This document shows, piece after piece, positions 1 through 11,685 of a stretch of 64,000 nt of DNA (the stretch's first letter is position 1; every line of letters begins with the position of its first letter). This stretch comes from Hydractinia symbiolongicarpus (lineage: Eukaryota > Cnidaria > Hydrozoa > Anthoathecata > Hydractiniidae), in assembly GCF_029227915.1 (NCBI RefSeq), contig NC_079883.1, positions 22,134,001-22,198,000 on the forward strand. The letters run 5' to 3'. Made by a program: the position numbers and the translations under genes. The notes under the pieces are model-generated. The model was not told the DNA's origin. It saw nothing but the letters and a program-made list of their open reading frames with translations, and did not search any database.

Positions 1-421
1 AGAATTAACCACTTTCCTTGACTAAATTTGGGTCTCAGTTGAAAAATGGCCTATTACTTAGAAAGGAAATGGTTGATGTGTATATTCTCAGTTTCTCTCC
101 TGTAACCAACAAAGTTCATAGTTAGATATAAAAAATAGTTTATTGACTTGAAGTAGGAACAAAATTTAAACATTTTAATAAAAAAATTAACTGGTAGTAA
201 AGTTCTTTTAGTGGGAGTTAACCGAGGAAAATTTTAGTCACCAGACCTGCAAAATAGTTACTTTTCGCCGGATTTTCTCCCCCAATAACTGAAATTTAGG
301 CTTTTTAACAAAAATAAAACTTTTACTTTAAAAACATAGAACTGGCTAAGCAAGCAAAAACACATTGCGGTGTACCTATAGAATTCTACATTTAGAGACA
401 ATATTATAAAATTGACTTTAG

Positions 422-3294
422 GGAGGCATGTTAAAGATTTTGGTGATATAAAAGTGGATGAGTATTCTTCAGAAAACCCAGAAGTAGAAAATTACAAAGG
501 CTATCCCGTAAAAAATTCACGTATTTGTGGAAAAGTCTCCAGACAGGTTAGTATGTACTTCATCTATTCCCTGAATTTGCTATTTATGTAAATCGTCTTC
601 GTGTAACTCGATTTCATGTAACTCGTGTTCATTTAACTCATCTTAACGTGACTCGTGTTCAAGTAACTCCTGTTCGTACAACTCGATTGCATGTAACTCG
701 TGTTCATGGAACTCGTGTTCATACAACTCGTGTTCATTTAACTTGTGTTCAAGTAACTCGTGTTCAAGTAACTCGTGTTCATACAACTCGTATTTATACA
801 ACTCGCGTTCATACAACTCTTGTTCATGTAACTCGTGTTCATGCAACTCGTGTTCATGGAACTCATGTTCATACAACTCGTGTTCTTGTAACTTGCGCTT
901 ATGTAACTCGTGTTCATACGACTCGAGTTCATGTAACTCGTGTTCATGCAACTCGTGTTCATGGAACTCATGTTCATACAACTCGTGTTCTTGTAACACG
1001 CGCTCATGTAACTCGCGTTCATACGACTCGGGTTTATGTAACTCGTGTTCATTTAACTCGTGTTCATGTAACTCGTGTTCATACAACTCGTGTTCATTTA
1101 ACTCGTGTTCAAGTAATTTGTTTTCATGTAACTCATGCTCATACAAATCCTATTTATAAACACTTCTAGAGCATGCTTTCTTTTTTTTCAATGGTTTTTG
1201 TTAGGTTGCTAATATTGTAGAAAAAGGAAGTGAAAATGGAGATATATGCGTTACAGTAGGAGGCGATCACAGGTAGGTTGAAAAATTTTGTTAATTTATT
1301 TATTTTATTATTTGTGTTGATCAGGATGTGGAATATTTTGATTGTGGTACGAGTTGTCGACCAAATCAACAGCTATAATTTTCAAACTACTTTTACTTAA
1401 TAGTTGATACGACTTCTCAGTCTTAAAAAAGGATGATTCTTTACATGTTACATTTCTTTTTAAAGTGTTGCAACCGGCAGTGTTTTCGGTCACCAGAAAG
1501 CAAGGGGAAATATATGTGTTCTGTGGGTAAGTTAAAAGCATTTTTCAGTTTAGTAGTTGATAAAAAAAATTGTTAATTGCGCCGCAGAAAATTGGATGAT
1601 CTGACAACGTACAACATTTTTATTTAGAAGTTTCTTTTCATCCATTCTCTTTGCATCCATTTTCTTTAGAGTTTAAAAAGCCTGATGAAAAAATTGTATA
1701 ACACATATGATTTCGACGAACGGTTAAGGATATATTGAGATTGGAATAATTTTTTGATAATGTCATCAACCATTCTGTTCCGACACGAACTGTTTAACCC
1801 AGCTTTAAGAAGTTGGTCCCATCTTGGTCCCATCTTGGTCCCATCTTGGTCCCAGATGCTCTGTAGTTACCAACACAAGAGAATAACACCAAAACAAGAG
1901 AAATAAACGAAAGATTGTTAATAAAGCTTAATTTCTCACAACATTTTAGATCGATGCACACAACGATATCAACACATTTCAAACATCACCCAGTGGAAAT
2001 TTACATGGGATGTGCTTATCCTTTCTCGTAAAAGGACTTCCATATGTAGGTCTTGCTTTCTCTTACAGAATGATTTTTAATTAATTACTATAAACCCTCC
2101 TTAAGATATTGTATAACTCTATTTAGGCTCAAGGAATACCTGGTTATGAATGGGTGGAGCCCTGGTAGGTACAGCATTAATGCACGTTAAAAAAATGTGA
2201 CTGAGAATCTATTCTAAAATCGTCGTCAACCTCTAAATCGGATATCTTACCAAAGTCACCACAATTCTTTAACGTTTTATTTCTCCCAATAAATCATGTT
2301 TTCTTCTAGCATAACACCATTCGACATTGCATATATTGGCTTACGAGACACTGATCCGGGAGAATAGTAAGTTGCTATGGTAAAGGCTATGGTGAAGGCT
2401 GTCATACATGCGGAAATCGAAACAAACAGTTTAGTCGTTGAGATTTTAACTTTTCGGTGCCTAAAACACGAAATAATAATCGAGAATTTATTAGTGATTC
2501 GCTATTGTAGTTGCAGGAAAGCAACTGTTCCAGAAAAGTGACAAAATGTTATGGCAATTGACTTAATTCTTACCTACCACCCGCCCCCCCCCCATCCCCC
2601 CGATTTTTTTAGTATTTGCTGATATTTATATTTTAGCACGATAACACACGAACTTGGTATACTCACGTTTTCAATGCACGAAGTTGATCGATACGGTATT
2701 TCAACAGTTGTTGAACGAGCCATAGAATCGATCAACCCGAGGTAATATATAAGTGTTATAAATGTGTCAAGGTTCTTCGAAAATTAAAAGAAAACCTACT
2801 CAATATTCTACCATTACATGTTAGGTTGGACAGGCCGATACATTTGAGTTATGATATTGACTCCTTAGATCCTTTGGTGTCTCCTAGCACTGGAACTACA
2901 GGTGAGAAGAACCTTTTTGCTTGAAACTCCATGCACGCAAAAAAAAACTTATATTTAAGTGAAACAAGAGGTGTTTTATTAAAAATACTATTGTTTTAGT
3001 ATACGGTGGCTTATCTTTGAGGGAAGGACTTTACATTGGAGAATACGTCAACAAATTAGGTTTGTATAACTTTCACGGGCATCTTCTTGAAAACGAAGCT
3101 TTCAAAAAGGTATTGTATAATGTACCAATGTATTTGTAGGCTTGCTTGGTGCCCTTGATTTGGTTGAAGTGAACCCAAAGTTAAAAACTAAAGAAGATGC
3201 ACAATTAACAGTTCATACTGCATTGCGTATCACTGAAGCTTGTCTTGGCAAGCACCGTTCTGGCTATGTCACCAAAAGATCATTTGAATATTAA
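422..3294 (+). CDS. Arginase, 3' ten exons (5' end outside window)
   Basis: Hydrolyses L-arginine to ornithine and urea with a two-manganese centre. Exons read: 422-546, 1205-1272, 1466-1526, 1950-2045, 2127-2164, 2310-2366, 2637-2741, 2825-2901, 3000-3059, 3140-3294; all join in frame at GT-AG sites and give about 279 residues, ending in TAA. Family vertebrate arginases are about 320 residues, so roughly 40 N-terminal residues lie before the window. All metal and substrate motifs are visible: HVKDFGD, GGDH, DAHNDIN, SGNLHG, YIGLRDTDPGE, SYDIDSLDP and GGLSLREG. The active site therefore looks intact. I cannot tell a cytosolic from a mitochondrial form, because the N-terminus is missing. Agmatinase is less likely: the SGNLHG loop and the LKDFGD-type N-terminal motif are arginase-like. 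AATAAA follows 37 bases after the stop. Confidence 0.93.
600..1155. repeat. 15-bp minisatellite in arginase intron
   Basis: About 37 tandem copies of a 15-base unit close to gtaactcgtgttcat fill most of the intron between exons 422-546 and 1205-1272. Because 15 is a multiple of three, four long frames stay open on both strands with repetitive products (for example HELHEHEL); these are not genes. Confidence 0.95.
1812..1855. repeat. 12-bp tandem repeat
   Basis: Just under four copies of the 12-base unit ttggtcccatct, in the arginase intron between 1526 and 1950. Confidence 0.9.
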
Positions 3295-3330
3295 CTTCAT
3301 TACAAATGTACAGGATAGTAGTACATTTTG

Positions 3331-3336
3331 AATAAA
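3331..3336 (+). promoter_or_regulatory. Polyadenylation signal of arginase
   Basis: AATAAA lies 37 bases downstream of the TAA stop of the arginase gene, the expected place for the end of its transcript. Confidence 0.7.
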
Positions 3337-3444
3337 GCTGGTTTAGAAATACATTTGACAGTAATGTGTGACAAGAAAGAAAAGGGAAGAAACAGTACGT
3401 TTGATATGTGACACCACGATGAATATGTAGTTATACTTTATGTA

Positions 3445-3516
3445 CCAAGGTCGTTCCCAGGGTATTCTACTCCGTAATCACGGTTCAGGGGCCACAAGAC
3501 ACTGGGGACGAGGTTG
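3445..3516. mobile_element. Short inverted-repeat element (ctcg-cccaggg family)
   Basis: Begins aaggtcgttcccaggg and ends cactggggacgaggttg, so its ends are inverted copies. The interior (tccgtaatcacggttcaggggccacaag) is nearly the same as the interior of the copy at 59046-59135, which marks it as a dispersed family and not a local accident. No coding capacity; non-autonomous. Confidence 0.75.
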
Positions 3517-3709
3517 TTTATTCACGTCAAAACGCTTTTATTAGCATAATTGAGTGACGATGTTTATTTGAAAATTGTATATTTAGGATTGGCATTTATA
3601 TTGATGTATAAAACAGATTGTGTTGATATATATATGGAAGCTTATGCACTTGCAGCTATGCGAAAGTGTTACACCAACAGATAATTTTGTTAAAAGGTTC
3701 AACTCTTCA

Positions 3710-3790
3710 ATCTCATCCCCAGGGCTTCCTTTTCGCTTTCTGATATGTGGCTAGCGCAAATTTGCGCTAGCTTACATATCAAAAAGCGAA
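3710..3790. repeat. Element with long palindrome
   Basis: Starts with ctcatccccagggc, a relic of the same terminal motif. It holds a perfect 22-base palindrome, gctagcgcaaa/tttgcgctagc, at 3750-3771. Flanking arms extend it to a nearly perfect hairpin at about 3733-3790. Confidence 0.75.
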
Positions 3791-3954
3791 ATTAACTTTT
3801 GAAAAAAACATTTGAAAACGGAATGGTTCAAACCACCCCCAAATATAAGTAAGTGCTTTCAGGTGCTCGTCCTTTCTTAGCGTTAAGTTCAAATTTTATT
3901 ATATAAAGTTTCTGTGCTCATTTCGACTACAGGTTTTAACACTCTGTTGCGCCT

Positions 3955-4052
3955 GTTGTATCTTTTCTGATATCAGAAGGGCAAGAAAAACAACGTGTTG
4001 CCGTCCTGATGTCAGAAAAGATACAAGATGCCCTGGGGAAGAGGTTGTCTGA
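3955..4052. mobile_element. Inverted-repeat element, decayed copy
   Basis: Arms ttgtatcttttctgatatcag and ctgatgtcagaaaagatacaa are inverted copies. The right side runs into gatgccctggggaagaggtt, the family end. Confidence 0.6.
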
Positions 4053-4828
4053 CGAGTGTTATCCGTCATAAACTGTTTCCCCTTTGATTCCTCCAAACAT
4101 TACGACAACCAAACTTCTATTTTTTTCAAGTTGTTAAATATGATGGGGGAGAAAAGAAGAGCTTAAGAAGTTATGGACGAGGTGCCAGCGTTTGTTGTGC
4201 AACGCTGTTTGTAATCTTTGTCCACACGATACGTGTCGCAAAAACACGTGGCCGTCGCACAAATGTTGCAGAGTTAAAAGTGCCGATTCCAACATGGCTG
4301 TGCAATCCAAAAAAGAGTCGTGGGATTGTCGTGATGCACTATTGACGCGATATTGTGTTTCCGTTGAGTTATACATAGGCAACCCTTCCATATTGCTGCT
4401 TAAGCATTTACCGTTATCGTATACTGTCAACCTCAATCACAGGGCCTGCAGCGTTTTTTGCAATCTCGTCCGTTTTTTGCAATCTCGGCTTCTTTTTTGC
4501 TCTCTGATATCAGAGAGCAAAGGATATCAGCATGCTTCGAAAAGTTGCTGGGAATAGGTTTATTCAAGGGGGCACTTGAAACAGGGGCGTAAATTAAGGT
4601 TTTTAATTTTTGTTTCATTCCGGCATAAATTTGTTTTTCACATAATATCTTAACTGTAATGCGTTGTCTTCGCCAATACTGTCATCATTTCAAAATCTGT
4701 TGCTTAACCGTCTTTCTTGTTTTTCCGATATTTCGAATGAGTTTTTAAATTATTTTTATTGGTGATATAAAAAGTCATTAAAAAAGGGGAATGTGCGTTT
4801 AACCCAAGGTGTGTCTAGTGGGTGTGGA

Positions 4829-4953
4829 AGGCATCCTCGTCCCCAGGGTTTGTTACCTATGTCAAAGCCGCTTTTGCCTCTTTTGACGGCCGAACGCTAG
4901 TTCTCCTCGATGTCAAAAAGGCAAAGCCCTTAGGCCGAGGTTTGGGGGACGAC
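4829..4953. mobile_element. Inverted-repeat element, ctcg-cccaggg family
   Basis: Left end catcctcgtccccaggg, inner inverted arms around tttgcctcttttgac and gtcaaaaaggcaaag, right end resembling gaggtttgggggacg. The copy is decayed at its right end. Confidence 0.55.
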
Positions 4954-5194
4954 TAACACTTCCACCTTTACGTAAATCTCATTCAGAAGGAAAAGGACAT
5001 TAGTTTCACAAAAAAAACAAAAAAAAATATTGAGGTTGGATAACTTCAAAAACACAACCTTTTCCCGATGGTTCACGTATTTTGCCCATCTAAATTCCCA
5101 TGAAAATCGGATTCAAATAGTATCGCGCGTTACTCATTCGTATATCATCTCGTTTTTTTTGCAGTCAAATTTTACTAGAAAAGTTGCAGTTATT

Positions 5195-8100
5195 ATGGCA
5201 GAAGAATATTTTGGTGTCCCCAGACTAATGTGGGAATCAGAACATGAGTGGAGAGCTAGATGTGCTTTCATCGATGGTAATAAAGAATATTACACTGGAG
5301 ATCGCCTTGCCACCTTGTCAATGAGTTGGTCAAACTGGAAATTTATGGGGTGTTCATATGGTATGGAAGTACAAGGTAACTTCGTCTTGTGTTTGAATTT
5401 CACACCTAAAAAACTCATATTTCTTTTAGTCTCTCAGGTTTCTAGTCTACACAGTAACAGTGTCCATAAGGTTTGTAGCTAGCTAAATAATGCTGAGACA
5501 TCAAACTCAAGTTGATATAAAACACTTAGCTATATACCTTTATTATATGTGGCAATTTTATAAAGAAATGTTTTTTTAATTGAAGAACCAAAACAAACCC
5601 TAACCCTAACTTTCAGTTTAGTTTGGAATGCCCCCCCCCCCCTTACCCTGCCATGTCCTTTAGTAATACATGACCTTAAAGTATTGCCTTTTGTGATTGA
5701 ATCTTATATACATACCTGGTGGAGTGTAACCATTACGTACCGATTTTAAGTTATGTCTAGTAGCTCCCCAGTTCACAGACTGTTTTAATTTTAACATGGC
5801 AAAAATAATGAGTTTAAATTAACTCACTATGGCCAGAAGATAAGATAATTGAATTTTTTTGTGGGGGAATATATTTTCTTGCATGGTAGGGTGCCGATAA
5901 GCCGCAAACACCCACATATATAGGGGCGAGTTTGGGCGACTTTTCGAATTAAATTGGCGGTTGTTGCCCGAAAACGCCCGTACATTTTACGGCGTATGTG
6001 GCTTATCAGCACCCTCGTTCTTGCATTCATGCTTAAATTATAATTTTGCAAGACCGACTTTACTAAACGACCGTGAAGGATTTTAATGACGGCAAAACTA
6101 ACTAATTAAATTTATTGGAGAGACTGGACATGTCCGTTGCTTGTTTCGAACTTTCGTCAGACAAAACGTCCAATAGATTTCCGTCTTGGCTGGACACCCC
6201 CCACTTACAGATCTCAGAATTATTGAATAGTCCTGGTCATCTTAATCAATGAGCAAGCCTATTTATAGCCAACCTGATCATCCTAGCTAATTCATCAACT
6301 CCTGAATTAGTTAAAAGAACTACGTAGACATGAATTTCTTTTGCTGGGCCACTTCGTCGTTGGTATAGCCAGGTCTTACACAAGAAATCCAGCCATGTAG
6401 TTCTTAACTAATGCAGAGGTGAACGCCGACGGAGCACCAAAACCACAAAACTGCACTTACAGGCGGAACAGACATTTTATCATGGATTTAATTGTAGATA
6501 ATTTCTTCATTTGACAAAACAATTGGAAACCATAGCAGGTCCGAATTTAATGGATTTTTTCTTTATGTCACAAGTGTTATATATTCAAACAATTTTAAAA
6601 ACAAAACCTACGTGCTGTATTTTCTGTATAACTTTTGTTAAAATGTAGCTGAACTTTCCGAACCAATTTTGTAGTTTTATTTAAGCCACGTGGATAAAGA
6701 TTTATTTTAAATTGAAAACGAAGCATATTTTTGCCTATTTACTTGTGATGTGAACCTGAAAACTTGTGATGTGACCTGAAAAATAATCAATAAATTTATG
6801 AAAGTGACAGTATAGTCATGCATACTATTTCGGACATGTAGAAATGGAAGTTAAGATTGAGAAAGTCGCTATATGTAGACGCTCAATCATCGTGTTTGGG
6901 GTTCACGATTCAAAACGTCCCCCACTTTTCTACCGCAAAATGAATGCAGAACATTGCACGTGTAACATCCTTTGTATGGCTCACTTCTCTTCCAAAATCA
7001 ACAAACATCACAATGTTTTTTGCTGCAAAAAAAATATCTTTTGTAAACCACGAGTTCTGTTCCCAACAGACATCACAATCAATGTTTATTCCCGGATAAA
7101 GTAGGGTCAATTGTAAGCCGCAAAACGTTCTAGTTTCGCCGAATCGCAATTATAAAAGTTCAAAGTTAGTGGAAACTAGTTAAAAAAAGCAATTTTGTAT
7201 TACGCTTCTGGGACCGTATAAGAATATAGCTTGAGATTTCGCAAAGTTTTTCCCGGGAAAAATCTAATTTTGTAGAAACGTTAATATGCCCCCGTAAGAA
7301 TTTATGCAAACTTTACTGGGTACAAAATTTCCTATGCGCAGATCCCGGGGTGTGCCATTTATTCATAAACAAGATCTGGATAAATTCATATATTAAGGAC
7401 CAGATTCAGTCTGGGAAATTTGAGCTTAGGAAGAGAAATGTTTCGGTACTTTGGGTATCAAAGTAGAGAAGTTTTTTATACAGAAGAGAAGTGTTTTTAT
7501 ACAGAAGAGAAGTGTTTTGACTAAGAACAGAAGTGTTTTTATACAGAAGAGAAGTGTTGTTATACCGAATAGAAGTGTTTTGACTAAGAAGAGAAGTGTT
7601 TTTATACAGAAGAGAAGTGTTTTGACTAAGAAGAGAAGTGAGCCATAGGGGCCATTGACCTTTGCATGTGCGTTTTATATTGCACGCGTTACTCGATTCA
7701 AATATTCCTGAAAAAGACTGATGCATGGTATGATCTAACAAAGACTTGTTTGACGAAATAAATAAGTAGCTAGCAAGATTAGTAAGTTGGAAAGAGTACT
7801 TTTATTTTTGTGCAGTCTATAAACCACTATGGCAAAATTTTGCCTTCGTGGAGATCGACAACGACGGCATTCACGACGGCAAAAGCTGAATGCCGTCGTG
7901 GATTCAGAGGGCTGTTGTTATGAAATAAAAAAAGCCTGCTTTGTGAAGCAGGCTTTTTTTATTTTCTACACAAAACGACTTACCAATGTTTACAAATATT
8001 TACAAAGCTTTGTGGGTTTTTTATATACATGCACATACATTAATTGAAGTAAAAAAGTAGCATCGTATGGGATTAATAATATCTATTCTCCATGTGACAA

Positions 8101-10623
8101 AAAAATTTAATTTTTCGTCTATGGCATACATATCATATATATCAATGTCATCTATGTATTTTAGAACCTCATGTTCCCATCAAAAAATAGTGTTTCCATT
8201 TATATACCTATAATTCTTACAAAAAAGCAACTACAGAAGTAAAGGATAGAAGAAACCTTTTTTTCATAATTTACTTCTCGTTTTTATACAAAGTTGAAAC
8301 AATATATATATTTACATCTAGCTATTTGTTACATAATGCAAGTATAAGTTGGGGATATGTATATACAATATGTTTTCTTTTGTTATAAGTTATGTTTAAT
8401 ATCGTTAGAAATTGAATTAGCTGCTAACATACTTTTTTTGTTGTAGTAAAGCATTTTGAAAGCATTGATTTTGAAATGCAACATGAACTTCTAATAATTA
8501 GGAAAGCTTGAACGCTAGTGCAAGTCACACTAACTTGACAAAAAACCTACCTACTGCTTTGTTGCAATTGCAAAAAAAATGTTGCAAGTTTGGTGTAGAG
8601 TTCTCAACGCAACTGTATTTGATAGAATTCGATAAAATTCATTACAATAATTGGCTAAGAAGGCCAAATTACTTGGAAACGGAGTGGTGATCACATACGC
8701 AACTAGGGATCTTATGGGATCAATTTTATGTTTCTGATTTTTTGTAGTGATGGGTTGTTGCTGACGTCATCAAAATTCAAATTACAGATCTTTTCCATTG
8801 TTATTTACTTCGGTGGATTTTTCCATGAGTTTAGTTTCAAGACTCTTTTAATCCAAAGGTTGTGTTTTTTGTGAGCAAGTCAACAAAATTGAAAGCCTTT
8901 TTTGTATATGTGAAGGCACTGTTATTTGGATAGTGGTCAATCAAGAATTTGCATCCCAATGTGCAATATCAACCTTTTTTCATAAAATATGCAGATCAGC
9001 CATCTCTTAGTTTTAGGATGGTATAAAATCAAGTTTGAACTTAAATTCTGGAAGACACCCTGTGCATAAATTTTTATATAATTTACTTTACTAGCAATTC
9101 TTGAAGAATGTCACACACGAGTGTCTCCAGAAGTAGATCGAGATATCAATACATTACGTGAATTAGCACGTCCAAAGGTCAAGTTTGTCAAATCAACTGG
9201 TGAAGACTTAGGAACACGCACTGGCCCACCCAGAGGTAAAAAGTAAGAACAAATTAATTTTTCAATTTTACAATTAAACAGCTATTTGACTTCTTCTCCC
9301 AGAAAATATCTTTAAAAATAACATTTCTTTAGTTGTACCAAAAGTAACTTCATAATTTTAAAATCTCTTTGAGTTTTGTCGTAATTTTTCATGTTTTGTT
9401 TAAAAGAATTGTTCTGATATTTTTGGAAGAGAATGTTGCTGCAATGTTAAAATTACTGGAGGCTTCAACTTAAAAGAAAGGACTAGGAAATTTAATTTTA
9501 TATTGACCCTTTTGGACAATTACGACAAAATTTCCATAAAACACTGCGTAATTTTCCAAATACCTTAATCGTACTAATTTTCGTGCGTATTAGTTTATTG
9601 GCAGCAATTTATATTCCCATTAAATGACAGGGCAAAAATATGGTAAAATCAGAGGCTTAGATGAAAAATTATTGATTTAAAAAGCCTTTCTGCGAACATG
9701 GTTCTTTTTTTTTTAAAAAAAGTATATTGTATTTATGTATTAAATATTGCGAACTTTGGAACGTATGCGCAATTACAGGAAAATTCTATGTTAGTTTTTG
9801 TATTTCAGGTGGTAATATTGCAAAACGTCCATGTGAGATCATTGAGAATATACCTTTAAAAAAGTCCAAATGTACAAAAGATGAAAAAACTAATGAAATT
9901 ATACATGGCCTAGTTTTATACTTTCCGTCTGTAACTAATAACACTGAATTGAACCACATATGTATATTAAACGAGAGTGTCCAAAAGAGTAAAAAAGTTG
10001 TACAATTTATAGAAAGGGATGCAAAAATCAGTTCGAAGAATTTAGTTGAATATACCACTGATGTTATTATCGAAGGAAAGTATATCGCTTCTGGAACAGG
10101 GACTACCAAAAAAGAAGCAAAACGTTGTTGTGCTGAGTCAGCGATTGTTAAATTGAAATGGAGGCAACGTATTGTTTATAAAGCAGAAATCAACCATGAT
10201 CATGTGGAAACTGTTGAGAAAGGACAACTTGTACGCGCAGCATATATGAACGCAGATAGACTGGACGATAATAATGTAGGGAATAAGTTGCTTCGAAAAA
10301 TGGGTTGGAGTGGTAGTGGGGGAATTGGGAAATATAAACACGGTATTTCAGATCCAGTGTTTGTTGATTCTAACGAACGAAGGGAAGGCGTCGGTCACCA
10401 GTTTTTGAATCGCTGTATCAGAAAATCAACCGTTGAAGAAACATTGTTGTCTTTCTTACATGATCGTGAAAGATTGGAAATGAAATTTGCGTCAGAACTT
10501 TCAAGAGAAGACAGAGCATTAGTACACAGGTTATGTCAGAGGTATCATTTAAAACATAAATCGTTTGGGAAAGATAAAGATAGATATTTAGTTGTTAGCA
10601 AAAGTAAAGAAATAAATGTTTAA
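5195..10623 (+). CDS. NKRF-like nuclear factor: XTBD, dsRBD, G-patch, R3H
   Basis: Three exons, 5195-5375, 9095-9235 and 9809-10623, join in frame and give 378 residues. Residues about 10-58 (WESEHEWRARCAFI ... GDRLATLSMSWSNWKFMGC) match the XRN2-binding XTBD domain of NKRF and CDKN2AIP. Residues about 184-224 are a double-stranded-RNA-binding fold ending in KKEAKRCCAESAI. About 263-305 are a G-patch (VGNKLLRKMGW), and about 338-372 an R3H domain (DRALVHRLCQRYHLKHKSFG). That set is the NKRF arrangement; vertebrate NKRF is about 690 residues with a second dsRBD, so this is a compact form. Known family role: binds the 5'-3' exonuclease XRN2 and a DEAH helicase in the nucleolus for pre-rRNA processing. 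The start ATG is the first that includes the whole XTBD; the frame is open upstream, so a further 5' exon cannot be excluded. The 3.7 kb first intron is full of repeats. Confidence 0.85.
5888..6015. mobile_element. 128-bp MITE-like element
   Basis: Terminal inverted repeats of 16 bases, agggtgccgataagcc and ggcttatcagcaccct, differing at one position, enclose a GC-richer core. Non-coding, in the first intron of the NKRF-like gene. Confidence 0.8.
6307..6411. mobile_element. Possible inverted-repeat element
   Basis: ttagttaaaagaactac on the left and gtagttcttaactaa on the right are inverted copies about 105 bases apart, with a two-base length difference. Could be an old MITE. Confidence 0.45.
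7476..7640. repeat. 21-bp minisatellite
   Basis: About eight copies of a unit near agaagtgtttttatacagaag, some variants reading ttttgactaagaa. A 21-base period keeps frames open on both strands; no gene is implied. Confidence 0.9.
7861..7899. repeat. Perfect 13-bp hairpin
   Basis: acgacggcattca and tgaatgccgtcgt are exact inverted copies around a 13-base loop. It stands 23 bases from a second, longer perfect hairpin. Confidence 0.85.
7923..7964. repeat. Perfect 19-bp stem hairpin with TGTG loop
   Basis: The arm aaataaaaaaagcctgctt is followed by tgtg and its exact reverse complement. It looks like a bacterial intrinsic terminator but sits in an intron of an animal gene; a foldback element or contaminant motif is more likely than a terminator. 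Confidence 0.9.
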
Positions 10624-10731
10624 ATAGACGTAATTCCTTGCAATCTATCAGTGAAGTTTTTTCTCTGTTCATCTAAAACATCTTTTTTTCAACCTACCTA
10701 GAATAATTATGTTTGCGTCATGTAAACATAG

Positions 10732-10737
10732 AATAAA
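10732..10737 (+). promoter_or_regulatory. Polyadenylation signal of NKRF-like gene
   Basis: AATAAA about 110 bases after the TAA stop of the NKRF-like gene. Confidence 0.6.
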
Positions 10738-11614
10738 CTTTATTTGATCTCGGGATTTTTAAGGATGCTTCCAAAGTAATTTTTTGATTTCTTTTGTAAG
10801 TAAACCTCTCATTGGATATGAATTTGTATATATTGATATATTTATTAATTTTCACTTTTTCGGATCTTTTTTTTGATCTACCTTACGACATTAATTTTCA
10901 GGGGTATTTGATTTTACGGATGTTTTAAATTTTCTTTGAGATACCATTCGCAAAAAATAAGAACCGCAAAAATACTAAAGAAATGCTAACAGTTTGTTGA
11001 TTTTTATCTCTGATTGAATAAGAATGCAACGAAACAATAACGCCATATTTGTACTTATGAAGTTTTCTTTTCAAATATATTTGAAACATTTTTTGATGTC
11101 ATTAGCGAAAATAACTACCCGCTGATATTTGACTCGTTAAAATAATTGACCGAGAAAATTAGTACCAGCAGCTATGAAGATTATACACTCTGGAAAAAAA
11201 AATTAATCATATGGCGACCGCAAAATACACTTATTTTCGATTCTGCATGCCTAAAAAGCACTTGTAAACAAAAAAACGCAAAAAACATGCGGCAACGTGC
11301 CATCGATACCCAAGTAAGTGTAACAGAGGAGGGTGCCACAATAATCATATAGGATTTTTTTTGAAATAAATATGTAAGGAAGGTATGCAAAAAAACAGTT
11401 TTCTATTGTAATTAATTCTAGTCTTTTCAACATTCAACATTTTTTTTAGTAAGATAAAATAATAAAAGTATCTTGCTTTGTGGCATTTTCACGAGCAATT
11501 ATTCCTTGACAACAATCCGTGACGTATACCTTTAATTCGCCAATTTTTGGGTTTGCAATTTTCCTAAACTCGGTAAAGCGAAAAAAAAAGATCTGGGGAA
11601 GATTCCCTCACATG

Positions 11615-11685
11615 TTTTGGGTTAACCCCGATGTTACTCGCACAAGTGCGAGAGTTATAACCACTAAACTACGGCGAAAAACATT
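11615..11685 (-). mobile_element. tRNA-like sequence, probable SINE head
   Basis: Read on the minus strand it has a box A-like TAGTTTAGTGGTTA, a stem-loop where the anticodon arm would be, and a box B-like GGGGTTAACCC. The acceptor stem does not close, so it is a SINE relic or tRNA pseudogene rather than a working tRNA. Confidence 0.5.

Larger units (their letters stand above)
3337..5194. other. Intergenic, arginase to NKRF-like gene
   Basis: No exon seen. It holds at least four short inverted-repeat elements listed separately, and presumably the promoter and 5' UTR of the NKRF-like gene. I could not place a promoter. Confidence 0.6.

Noticed and set aside
600-1155. CRISPR-like array
   Set aside because: Repeat units are directly adjacent with no unique spacers, and the genome is eukaryotic.
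643-1169. Four long overlapping open frames on both strands with HELHEHEL or THVHTTRVH repeats
   Set aside because: All are by-products of the 15-bp minisatellite, whose period is a multiple of three; they lie in an arginase intron.
7923-7964. Bacterial rho-independent terminator, implying bacterial contamination or transfer
   Set aside because: The hairpin is symmetrical on both strands, no bacterial gene adjoins it, and it lies in an animal intron with continuous AT-rich context.
8450-8690. Extra exon of the NKRF-like gene after the acceptor-like ttgttgtag at 8447
   Set aside because: The frame in phase meets a stop before any GT donor, and exons 5195-5375 and 9095-9235 already join perfectly in frame.
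11615-11685. Functional tRNA gene
   Set aside because: Box A and box B-like motifs are present but the acceptor stem does not pair and the anticodon arm is too palindromic to give a normal seven-base loop.
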